Shown one piece after another: positions 1 to 12,500 of a stretch of 64,000 nucleotides of DNA. The position numbers and the translations under genes were made by a program. Location: assembly GCF_918797505.1 (NCBI RefSeq), contig NC_092793.1:69311660-69375659 (forward strand), given 5' to 3'. This stretch comes from Bemisia tabaci. Its lineage: Eukaryota > Arthropoda > Insecta > Hemiptera > Aleyrodidae. Numbering within the stretch: position 1 is the first letter of the stretch; every line of letters starts with the position of its first letter. Below the pieces are notes generated by a model. The model had not been told where the DNA came from and made no database searches. It saw only the letters and a list, made by a program, of their open reading frames with translations.

Positions 1-504
1 CAACGTCAGGTTGGTGGCACCCATTCTTTTTGATTAATTTTCGAAAAGTACGGTGTTAACTAAGCTTCTAGGAATTTGATCCGATTATTTTTAACTCTTT
101 TTGAAAATGAGACCTGCTTGAGGCAAATATTTGGCGGCTTGGATACATAACCAGGCAAGGGAAACAGCATTTGTTAAATGGCTGAACTCAGCTCAAGGCA
201 TACTAGGCAACACATTAACTCGACTACTGATTTTTGATTGGTCGTTCCAATGTCTGGGTTCTACAGCCAAATTTAAACACTAGCAAATGCAATTCCTTTC
301 TAAAAAATGAGGAAAAGGTGTTGGGTAAAGAGTGAGATACGCTGTCTCGTGCCATCCACGAAGCTTTACATAATTTGCAATAGGTGCTGATTGCTTGTTT
401 TATAACTCAAGTTTTACTTGAGCCTAATTTACAGAGCTTAAACAAAGCAGTAAAAAATCCATTTAGGAGATAGGCATTTATTAAAAGACAGAAAAAGCAC
501 ATAC

Positions 505-3500
505 CCTGAAAACCCAGTCTAAAGTTGGAGCATGACAACAAACATTTCTTATGACTCTGTGTAAGCGAGCTGTGTTTAACCTCATCATATCATCATGGAA
601 GAGCAAAACTAGTAAACACGCAACAGCTTCATTGTCTAAGATTTGCCGAGTCACAAATCTAAAAAAACAGTAGGATGAAATATTATGACAAATTAGAGCA
701 AACTGCACAGTCTATGAATTAAACGTACTAAAAATCAGTGGAACAGCTTTAGATTAGCGGTCAGATGTTAGAACTTAAAAGAACTTGCGTTTCGTCAGCC
801 TGGACATGATTTGATTGGCCACATTAAAGTGAGGTCGAAAAGATAAAAGCAGATAAATCGAATCATTTAAGACAAAAATAGCCATCTATTCAAGGGAAGA
901 GAGAAGAAACACCAAATAGAGTTTCACCATACTTTCAAATTAGTCAATAAGAGAGAGACAGATAAAAAAATATGTCCTACAATTAATTAACAGCAGAGCA
1001 ATCTTTACAAAGAAACTGGAAATCCCATTTTGTTTTGAGTTTACTTTGATCTCACAATTGGTCCTCTCCCACACAAATGAACGTTTCTTGTCTGCAATTT
1101 TCTGCAAGAAAAAAGATATATTTTTCAGTTTTTTCAGTATTTCTGCAGACATTTGATTTTGTTGTGGGAGAACTATTACAGGAATTTATTTATATTTTTC
1201 ATTTGTGTTAAGAAAAATCACTGAAAATTTTAGACAAGTTCATGGGACGATGCTCTAATGAAAAGATAAAATATCAGTAAGAAATACTGAAACAACTGAA
1301 AAATATATCTTTTTTCTTGCAGAAAATTGATGAATAGAGGCTCTTAAATTTTAGAATTTTTTCTAAAAAGGAGGAAAATTTCAAAATCAAGAAGTAAATA
1401 CGGCATACACATCAACATTATGATATAAAAAGAAACTTAGATTTATTTGGCATGAAATGATGGTACAAAAAATTGAAATCGACTTTCCGACAATTTTTTA
1501 ATTAAGGAGAACAGGTTAAACAGAACTTACGTGACAGGATGAACACTAGTTGAAGAGGTATTATTTGTTGAACGCGGCTGGTTATTTTGCGTTGTCCCAT
1601 CAGATCGAAGCGAATACAGACTATCTTCAAACCCATGTCTTTCCGTATATTCTCTCCTCAACCCTCTAGCCTCTCTTTGCAACTCGGGAGGCAAAGCAGT
1701 GATTTGCGACTCATGCATATCCGACAGAATCTGGACACAAATCGAACAATAAGAATAAGAATAAACATGGTAAGCTTTGATCCAATCCACATTTTCCCTG
1801 CCACTTTAAGGTTTAAGAACTGAATTTTTTGTAAAAGATTCATGAAAATTTCCGTTTTCTATTTTTTTAAAATCAAATTTCCTGTTTTTCAGACACATGA
1901 CACCCAGTTTCAATTCTTTGAATTTGTTTTTGAATTGTTCTTAACTATGTTATAACCATTATGATGAGAAAAGCATTTGTGAAAATTTCACTTTCTTCCT
2001 TTGTTTGATGCTCATGCATGTATTCAAGTCTCATTGAAACCCTACAGTAAAAACTGTACCCTACAGTAAAAATCAATTTTATTCTACAAATATTCTCCGG
2101 GCGTTGACCATTCTATCAATTTAATTAACTTTTAATTTTTAGGAAGTAACAAAAATTAATCCTGATTCTTGCTATGTATTAATGGGTAGCCAATATATGG
2201 GTGATCCAACTTTGAGAGCGGAACAATCACACTCTTAGAGGACCGCTTTACACTTTCAACAGTGAAATATATTAACTCTACCCAGAAGAACACTATAATC
2301 CAAAATTTCTCTTACAGCAGTTCTCAATTGCGGTGGAAGATTTTCAAAGAAATCCGCTGGATCTACAGGATCATTAGGATCTGCAGTGGCAGCAGCTTGT
2401 CTTTGGTTCTCCAATCTTTGTTGGATAAGCACCTCTTCTTGGATACTGGGAGGTAAAGCAGCTAAGAAATCAGCGTTCACTTGCATGCTTGTTCCACCAC
2501 CCTGTCCCGCAGCATTTAATGATTCTCTCAGTCTCTCCAATCTGAAAAAGTGGAAAACAACAGTTGTTGCAGACGTTCTGAATAGGCATTCTAATTAAAA
2601 CGTGATTACTCATAATTGAATAATGCATAGGTATTTACATTCTGTGTAATTCAAGAAAGGGCACAGAGGCTTCTTGCATCAGGTTTCATGTAAGTCAGAC
2701 TCAGCAATATCAATGTTCGATCATGACTTCGCTGAATTTTACAGCTCTTTAAAGATTCCAAAAATTGATAGGATATTCTAGTAGAGAGATTGTCTCTTAT
2801 TATTTACTGCCTTCAGAGAATCATTCAACTTACCGGATATCTTATCATTGTTTGGAATACAAGTCTGTACTTTTGGTTTAAGGATTAGAAATGTAAAGTT
2901 CAATGCTCTACGGTCTCTCTCTCCTGTTTCTGAGCAATCAATTACACATGCTCAAAATCTGCTATCAATGCATTAGGAGTTAATGTTAGTGAGATGACTG
3001 TACATCAGTTTACAAAGTTTCCAAGATTAAGATTCATGGATTGAAAGTAGGTACTTTGAAGAGCTGTACAAGCCTAATTTTTTGGTTCAAGCCAAGCTTG
3101 AGCTTTTTTCGAGCTTTTTTAAAATTTAATGATACATTTATTCACAGTTTTATTAAGTACATTGTCTCCCTTCAAGTCCCTTTAAACTTGTCAATTTTAA
3201 AGGATCATCAATTTTTGTAATTCGATTTCTTCCAATGCCTTTGTTGTTCAATTTTGGAGGCGGAGATCATGACACGCAAAAATCATCAGTGGTTGGGAAA
3301 TTTTGTGAGAAATAAACTTTCTTTTGAAAACTCTAATTTAGTTTTCCCTACAATTTTTTTTAGGTATTTGTCAAACTCGATAAGGCTCGTCTATAGTCTC
3401 TCATTTGAGCTTCCCACTCAGCTCCGAGTTTGAACCTAACCTTCGAGCTCGAATATTGAGTGTTCGCACAGCCCTACTAATCTGATTCATTTACGTTGCA

Positions 3501-6500
3501 AGAGAACAGCTTGCTTTATAAAGGCACTGATTTAATTTCATGCAAGATTCTCGTTTCTTCAATGTAAAATCAAACCTTGAGCATGAGAACATTAAACCTA
3601 TGAACCTTTGGAAAGGGCTCAAGGCATGAGTTTGCAACTGTGCAATCTCTTCAAGACAATGGTTCCGGCAAAAATGGACTTATTTCAGATGAATGCTACA
3701 TAATTATAGCAGCATTAACACCGAGGAGCATTTGGTTACCTTAAGTGTTCTGTTATAACTTCTGTCCTCATATCTTCTGGCAAGGCCTCCAAGAATGATG
3801 GATCGACACCCTCAGGTATTTGGAGCGTTGAAGAGTCGGCATTTGCAGAGGAATCGGAAACGGCAGGTGCTGTAGCCGGGGGAGCAGTTTCAGGTTGCGA
3901 TGGAGGAGCAGAGGGGGGTGCAGCACTGAGGGTTGGCTCAATAGTTGCTGTGGTGCTAGTTGTTGTGCTCGCAGTGCTTACGACAGGTGCTGCGGTTACT
4001 GTGGCCGCGGTGGAACTGGCAACTGTTGATACTGTTGTTTGTGCAGTTGTTGAAGTTGTATTAGCTATGTTCATTATGGGACTAGCATTTGGTGTACTGA
4101 AATGAGAAAGCATTAGTTCAAGTCATTCTTAGTGATAAAAATTGATGCATCAGGTTAGATTCAATGAGCCCATGGACACGCCACTAATTTCAGAATTATG
4201 ATTTATTTATTCTCATCAAAATTTCATGTACACGATTTATGCAACAACAATTATTTAAAGTAACTCTCAGCCAAGATATTAATGTTTTTCCAAGCACGAA
4301 TTCGAACTTCTCGCACATGAAAAAACCATGATGTACTTGAGTTAAATAACACACTAAGTTTTTACTTGATGCCAAGATGCTATAGAAAGGTCTCCGATTT
4401 AAAATTTCAAAGTTTTGGAAAATTTATCAAAAAGAGCATTTTTTAAAATTCTTAATTGTACTATTATAGGTACGATGCAGATTTTACAGGAATAAATTAG
4501 CGATAATACCTCCATGTGCCAGGTTGATCATATCGGTGGTGAAATGATCATGGGACCCTGCCACATTGTTTTCATCCATAAGGTCAACACAAGGCTTCCT
4601 TAATTGTTTTTGCATATCAATGGCGAAACTGCAAAAATGCATCACAGTTGCAGGGTTCCAAAATCTTCGCTCCTATTTTATTTTTTAAAAAGAGACGGAA
4701 CCATCATCATGGCTTGAAATTTTCTTGGACTATTCTTCACATGAAGAAAAAAAATCAACCAAGTTTTCAAGAAACGACGTTTAGTGGTTTTCCAAATAAA
4801 AATACAGTATGACAGGAAGTCAGCGACGCTGCAAACCGATACACGCATTTCTGCAGTTTCACCATCGATATGTGTTCCTAGCAGGCCAAGATTTGATGTG
4901 AAAAAATATCAAACCGATCAAACCATGCTAACTGAAAATTAATATTACCAGAGATCACCATGCCACTGGCACTAGCTCTCTACATACTTAATACATGCTT
5001 GAAGATCAGTTCCACCGTAAATCTGAGGATAGCAGTATAATCTCTTGATAGTATGATGAAAGCCTGCTGCAAAACAGACTGGCTAAGGTCGTTTTGACCC
5101 CAGATAATGGAGGAAAAAACAGCTTCTATGATCAACAAGGCAGAAGATGAGTTAAGGAAGTATTTAAATATAATTCACACATTGGACGCAGGACCCCTCA
5201 TTTAGTTCAATCAAACACCACCATACGTAAAAAGCAAACTAGGTCAGTCTTCCTTCGGTCAGATGGACAACCAAAGCCATCCCTTTCCTTTGGTCAGCAT
5301 AATTGGGAATTGGTGGAAATTTTTTTTGACAGTTTAGTTTTTTTGGTTTTTCATGATGTCTCTTTTTCTCATTGAGCACTTTTCTCCACGTTTGAATTTT
5401 GCAAAGAGCAGCAGCAACATATGCGTTTTCAATGGTTGTTGGGATGAATTAACTAAAAAATTTACGATTCTTGAAGGACTTGACTTGATCCGTTCGGTCA
5501 GAGTGATACTGCTGAAGAGGGAATCAGGTGGTTGGATCTGAGACTGACCTTAAATCCGTGAGGTCTTGTGTCAAACGGTTCAAACTGCTTTGCAATGCTT
5601 CCACTTGCCTGCACATCCAGTTGGACAACATGGCGGAATCGGTGATATCCTGATCATCGGTTTGCTGCCAATTGGCAAGCAGCGCTTGGTAAGTGAGTGC
5701 AAAACGTTGAGCATCGGCAAAATCACGATACGAAGGAGTCTGAGAGCCTTGCGGTGTGCGGGGTGGTGGGATGGCGACAGACGATACTGAGCTTGGGACG
5801 GATGTGGCAGGGACTACAGGGGCAGCTGGAGCCACTGGCGCAACGGGAGCAACCGGCGCTGAGACTGGAACTGGGGCAGGAGCTGCCGGCACAGGCACCT
5901 CTCTTACAAGAGTTTCTGTCGCAGCAACAGTTGTCTCTGCAGGTGGCGATCCTGAAATAATAAAAAATTTGGATCCATTAAAATTTAGCTCAAGCAATAG
6001 ATGCTTTAGAGAAAAAAAGAGCTCGTTTTTATTGAAAAGAATCTGTACATCTCACAGATAAATTTGATTTGACAGTTTTGCCAGACTAAGATCATTAACA
6101 ATCCCCTCATGAATTATTTGAATCTATTCGATAGAGGCTGGGTAAGAAAATAACTAGACCTGTGCAATTAATTGAATTTTAATCGTAATCGCGATTAATT
6201 TTTTTCATCGTCATCGGTTTGAGAAATTAATCGTGATTGATTTGATTAATTTGACCTCACGGAATGTCCAGTTTTGCGCCGCATTATGAATTTGAAATTC
6301 CTGCCGCGTTCATTTGAATTAGCATCACATCTACGGTAGCGTGCTGCTAGCCTCTAGCGGTAAAAACTCGCACTGAAAATAGCAATAACCCTGCGAAAAT
6401 ATCTTCATCGGGCTTGTGCTGCAATTTCACGTCGATGATAAAGGTTCTTTGAATTCTTTTGATTGGAGAGGGTGGCAGTGCATCAAATAAAATAAATATT

Positions 6501-9500
6501 AAATAGTCAGCAGGAGAACGGACATAACGACAGCCAAAACTTAACTTCGTTTCTAGTCCCCCCCCCCCCAAAAAAATTATTGCGCTCTGTTTTACTGTTT
6601 CAGTTTTTTCCCGATTTTAATCGTGGTCATGATTGTAATCGCGGATAATTTTGTTAATCGTAATCGAATTGAAAAATCCATAACCGCACAGGTCTAAGAA
6701 TCACTTAATCTAACTAGATGATGATGCGCCAATTTGGTTTTAGCTAGAGTTGGGCCGGGTATCCGGCGATTATCGGGATTGCCGGATTATCCGGCCAGGT
6801 ATCCGGCGATTATCCGGATTGCCGGATTATCCGGCCGGATACGATTTTCGCAAGTATCCGGATCCGGCCGGATAATCGCGCTATCCGGTTTTTGGACCCG
6901 CCGAATAGTGCTTTTTTGGCCCTGAAAATTTCGATAAATTTTTGGTGATATTCTTTCTTTTTTCTTCCCAATCAATACAATTTTCTGTATTTTTTCCTGA
7001 AACTTTTGACTTTTTATTCTTCTCCTTCAATACAGCCATGGTAATTGTTCGACCTTTATTACCGGAATAACGCACATGTTCTGCTAATTGACGCGATCGC
7101 AACGTAAATTCCTTAAGTCCGCGACCCGCGTGTTTCACTTTCATAGATGCAGGTGGAAAAGAGAATAACAAACAACAATGCCACCAACATATGCATAATT
7201 CCCCGTTTTTAGTCGGTGCAAAACTCCGCATTCATCGTAGTGTCGCAGCACGCTGTTTGTTTCGGTAATATCGAAACGAAGGCCAATTAAGTTTGTGATC
7301 GGTTGAAACATCCATTTCTCTTGTTCATTTAGAGATTCTCATCAACAGAAATTGACCGAATAATTTTCCGTCAAGACAGGCTTTGATTTGCTGTGACTTT
7401 GGATTGGCATGCGGCGGCGGTGCTTTCAAAAGTGTCAGATTGGCAGCGCTGTTTTCCACTTTTGTTTTGTTTACATTTCTGACTTCTGATAACACCCTCC
7501 TGCTGAACATATGAGCACAGCTGCGAAAAGCTAGAAACTGCCTTGCTATATTTATGACACATATTATTTGTCAACCATGATTTTTGTACTATTGCAATTG
7601 TGACACTAGAAATAAGAAAAGAAATTCAAGGCCCGAATTTTGTTAGCTACGACCGATCATGATTCGAGTAAACTTAACCTCAAAAATCGCGACATTCTTC
7701 GCGCGAAAAAGCACTATCCGGATCTGGCCGGATACTTTTTTGAATTATACGGTATTCGGATCCGGCCGGATACAAAAAAACCGATATCCGGATCCGGTTC
7801 TGGTGACGCGAAAATTCCATTTCGGCCCAACTCTAGTTCTAGCTTGGTCTTGTCTGCCTTACCAACATGGTCCTAACTTTATTGAACGGCCTGCCATAAC
7901 TAATGACACTTCTGTAGAGATTAAACAAACAAGGTGAGTCCTGACGAGCTTTGGAGGGCTTTTACACAACTTGATTTATTAAAATTTTTTAGAAGGCAAT
8001 CAAACCAGAGAAACCTACCTCCTTTGGATTTTTTGGAAGTTTTCTTTGAAGCAGAGGCCTTTTGTTCATCTTCTACTTTCTTGCTCTTTTCTTTCTTTGT
8101 TTGCACTTCTACTGTTCGTTGACTCTCGAAGAAAGGAAGAAGATCATAAGCAATGCCTGAAATGAAAAAAACAAATAAACATTAATTTTCTTCCATCTCA
8201 CAACAATTAAAACATACATGTATAAAAAAAGTTACACTTTGCCTTTCAGTTGAAGAAGACTTCAAGAGATTAAATTTTAAAATTATCAATGTCATAACAC
8301 ACATCATGGATACCTTCAAGGAATATGCAAAATGGTATAGTAGAAGACAAAAGATGCATACATTTATGCTCCGTTTTCAAAGAAAAATGAATAACACATG
8401 ATGTGATGACTTGCAAGATCATCCCTTCAGGGAGGTCTGGAAGAAAGGATCTTTCAATCTAAGCTGGAAAGAGGGCCAAAATTGTTGAAGGTAATGGTTG
8501 CCATTCGTTGTATCTACTGATATTAAAATCATAGTGTAGTGACGACAAAAGCTAATTTAAAGAACCTCCTTTTAGATACAATCATGCTTCTAATAGTTGA
8601 GGCAATGATCAAATTTCCCTGTTACTTTGATTTCCAACTGAGATTTCTGAAATTCGTTCTTCTGATTTCATTGGAAAGATAATTGTAGTCAATAACCTCA
8701 GCGACAAAAATAAAGCAATTTAATACTAATACAACTGAACATTTATACGCACTCATTGCTAGGTATGGTAGAGTATCAGCATCAAGCAGTCGAGATTCTT
8801 CTGTCCAATAGTGCATTGCAGTCGGAATATTACTAAGAGTGGCTGCAAGACTTGGACCAAGTAGATAGCCCGACTGGTCCTGGAAAAACGCAAGCAACCC
8901 GTTCAAAACTGCAGTCTTAGAACAAATTCTAGAGATCTAACCCCGACTGTCTTCTAAAGATCTTCAGGAGCAGTGTTCTCTCACTCATTTTGTCCAAAAT
9001 AATACTAAAAAAATATTTGTAATGTGGTGTAACAAAAAATTACAACCATCTGCTACATATCAGAGGTAAAAATGAGAAAAAACATGAGAAATAAAAACAT
9101 TGGAACAATATTAAACACAGACACATTGGAAAATTTGCTTCAGAAGATGAAACATAATTTAAACCGAAAATTCTGACAAATATTGACAGTTATGAGCTTC
9201 GTTAATGACAAGCTATGCGAAGGTACGTTGCTCTTGTACGAGCAATGGCTTAGCAGAAGCGGCATGATGATCATTAATTGTCACTTTGATCGCTTTGCCC
9301 AGAATTACCGAGACCGACAGGTCCACTACAACTGGCTTGGCAATATTTAAAATACACTTACAACAAAATTGATTTGTTCTTCCTCGGAGTTGGTAATCAA
9401 ACCTATACCATTGTCCATGACAACAACTCTGGTGGATGCAACTTCATTATTCACTCCATTACTTGTGGAACCAATAGTTGAACGACTTCGTAAACTGCGT

Positions 9501-12500
9501 AAAATGAAACAAAGAAAATAAAAAAATAAATAAATGAAGTACACTAAAATAAAAAAACCAAGAGAGTTGCAAGAAAGGACAGATGATTGCAGAATCAACG
9601 CACACAATCCAATAGGCTTAAACCTAAAAACTTGTAGAGTCAACTTTAAAAAGAGGGATGATTTGCAGAGAGAAATAATGGATCACTAGATGAGAAGCGA
9701 ATTTAAGCATTGTGATAGATGTTGTCTTCTCAAAATGTCACGCGCAGCACAATTTGTGAAACAAAAATTATTAAAAGTAAATGTTTTATGATGCATAAAT
9801 TCAAACTTTCTGCTTAAAATAAAAATAACAAAACAAAAACCTATTTGCTTTGAATTGCACACCTAACAAAACTGTGATAGTCCCTGCAGTATGAAAATAT
9901 GGCAACCTCAGTCTCAGCGCTTCAGCTAATGTTACACTTTAATTACACTTGGAACAACACAGGACAGGAAAAGACACGGCTTGATTGAGAAGCCTGCAAA
10001 AACTGTTGTAGTGTGCACTTTGATTCACATAGGCTCTGGTTTCTTGAGTGAGTGAGAAATTCAAATTTTTCGTAACCAATGCTAAAAAAAGTCAAAATCT
10101 CAGCCAGGAGTTGATTTCAGTAATTTTTATTGCACAAATCACGTTCAGTTAGACGTTTTAGAAGACAAATAAATCTGAATGCTTAAATTAGTACCCTGCC
10201 TAGTGGTCCACTTGGTGTTACTGCCTTGAATCATGCTACTGCAAGGTCAAATAAAGAAAACATGAGGAGCTGAGATCATACGTTTTTGCAGGGTTTTTGT
10301 CTCTCCTAAAAAAATAAAAACTTACTTTGTAAAAGCTGGCCAAGTTTGAATCTGTAGATCACTTGAAGGGTCAACAGAGCGCAGTCCTCCAGCACCAAGA
10401 ATTGAATTTCTCAGACTGCTGCTGAGCAGAAACAATAACAATTTCAGAAAAAAAATGGAAGTAAAGAGCATCCTAACTTTGTAACTGATTGAACTAACTT
10501 TCAGGCAGTTAATTTTGATTATTTAAATTGTTCTTTTTACATAAGTGCAGATTACGTTACTTAGATAAATTGATGCACATTATTTTGTCTACTTGGGGAT
10601 CAGCCAAATATTATGTAATGTATTATATCTGATTATTTCCCTCATTAAGCTTGAAAGTGGATTCTTTCAAGTTTCTATGATTACCCGAGTGACCTTTTCA
10701 TGACTAGAAAAAATTCACAATTCATGTTACTAATCTGCTGGTACAATTTCTTGAAGCATAAAAGAGAAGAGAATTACATACTTAAATCTCGATATGAGGT
10801 CAGGAGCTATGGGTAAGCTATCGATGTGGCGGATTCGTGTTGTTCTTTGATTTCTTCCAGCAACCAGTCTGTTATTCAAATCATTCCTATCCAGATGAAC
10901 ACTGAAAACTGGGGGAAAAAAGAATAATAAAAGAGATGAGATGAAGTCCTTGCTTTAAAGAGACAAAATGAGAGATAGTATGATGAAAGAGTAGGGCATT
11001 CAAGAGAAGGATCTAGAAACAAATGGCATGCTATAAACCTTCACACAAAATGACTGTGAACCAGAGGACGATTTTGACCAAAACAACTTCACAACATTTT
11101 GCATTGTTGTATGTTTTATTTTTTTGTCAGAAAATCAACCAATGATTTAAATTGTGAGAGTGTGTTCATTATTATTTGGATGAAATTCAAAGTTTTAGGG
11201 CATTATTTTGCTCAATTTTTGGTTAGAAAATTAAAATAAAAGGGGAAACTACGGGGACATTCACATGGCTTGCCAAATCACTTGGCGAGCTTCCTAAGAT
11301 TAATGCAATCAGTGCTGGCTGCGTGTCGCAATTTGGATAAAAAATTACATGATTGTAATGGGGTCCATCGAACGGCTTGATGAGCTATCAGAATATGCCT
11401 TCAGCGAGGCAAACAGCAGTTCAGATTGTGGTAAAACTCAGCCAGTTGGCAATCAGCATACCAGATGTTGCTGAGCGATACCCATCCAGGCCGACAGTAT
11501 TTAGGCCTATTCAAGGAGGGATTGGCTCACTTTCTTTTCTCAGTCAAAGAGTAATAAAAGAGGGGCAGGGGGGGACAACAAAAACTTGGGGAAAGAACTC
11601 ATTTTATGAAACTCATCTAAACTCATCTTCTGATGGATATGATGGAGATGAAGGGGGGTAAGAGCATAAATACCTCTGTCACCTCTCATTACAGTTAATG
11701 CGTCCTCCTCAAAACCAATCCAGTCTTCTTCATCATGGTCGTCACCTGCAATTAAGAAAAAATGATTAAGTAATTTAAAAAATAAGGGTTTAAATTAGTT
11801 CAGAGTCTAAAAGTAAACCTCACTGAGGCAGAACTCACTTCAGTCCAAAACACCGGTAATGATGGCTTGGTCGCATTTTTTCGTTTTGCCAATACAAAAT
11901 CTATTCAACTCAAATCCCACGAAGTTGGAATGAACCATTGGTCCCAATGCATTCCGACTCAGTGAGGTCTGACTGTACTTAGTCCAATAGTAAATTTTTT
12001 TTCCCCCCTAGTAATACGGTTTGCAAGCAAATCTATGAGAGACCTTAGTTTCGGGATAACCCTCATCAAATCAGCCAGAGCAGCTCTTTACAGGTTTTGG
12101 GACATTGCTACATTTTGTTTAAATCAAAGAGCTGGTTTCACATAATTTGAGTTCTAAATACAAGTATTACCTTCTGTGTCATCATCAGCATTGACATTTT
12201 CATCGACTTCAGTGTCTGCGTCAGCATCATCTAGATTGCTTTCTTGCAGTGTTGCCAGATTGGAGTCAGAAGAGCTACTAGCACCAGAGCTCTGAAATCA
12301 TCATGTTGCATCATTAATGACTAGTTGTGAATACAGATAGACGTTAGATTTTGATGCTCGACCTTTTTGCACCTGTCTTTATTTATTCAAAGTTTAGTTA
12401 GGAGCTGGCCAGGCCAGGTTATCTTCGTTCATTTGGTAAATTACTTTGACATTAAACAAATAAGGATTGAAGATTAATTAGCAGTTTTCCAGGTGTTTTC

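Larger units (their letters stand above)
505..4096 (-). other. HUWE1: HUWE1 coding exons 44-47: three ubiquitin-binding (UBM) motifs
   Basis: Exons: 44 3740..4096, 45 2316..2541, 46 1531..1730, 47 505..658. Exon 44 begins with a Thr/Ser/Ala/Pro low-complexity tract and ends in the first [23 protein letters not shown]. Exon 45 has the second, [16 protein letters not shown], and starts the third, [16 protein letters not shown], which finishes in exon 46 (ILSDMH). All three keep the Leu-Pro pair that contacts ubiquitin. Exon 46 also has [19 protein letters not shown], a further LP-containing helix. Exon 47 ([25 protein letters not shown]) matches the conserved segment after the UBMs. Exon 47 ends in phase 0 at 505; positions 1-504 are intron, and the next exon must lie beyond the window. 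Confidence 0.95.

Noticed and set aside
5566..6061. Overlapping plus-strand ORFs rich in Gly/Ala/Thr
   Set aside because: Shadow of HUWE1 exon 43, whose Pro/Ala/Val codons create open antisense frames.
6881..7231. 116-codon ORF inside the hAT element
   Set aside because: No hAT transposase or BED-finger pattern; composition random.
11377..11661. 94-codon plus-strand ORF beside exon 37
   Set aside because: Not conserved, no splice partners, ends in low-complexity Asp/Gly codons.
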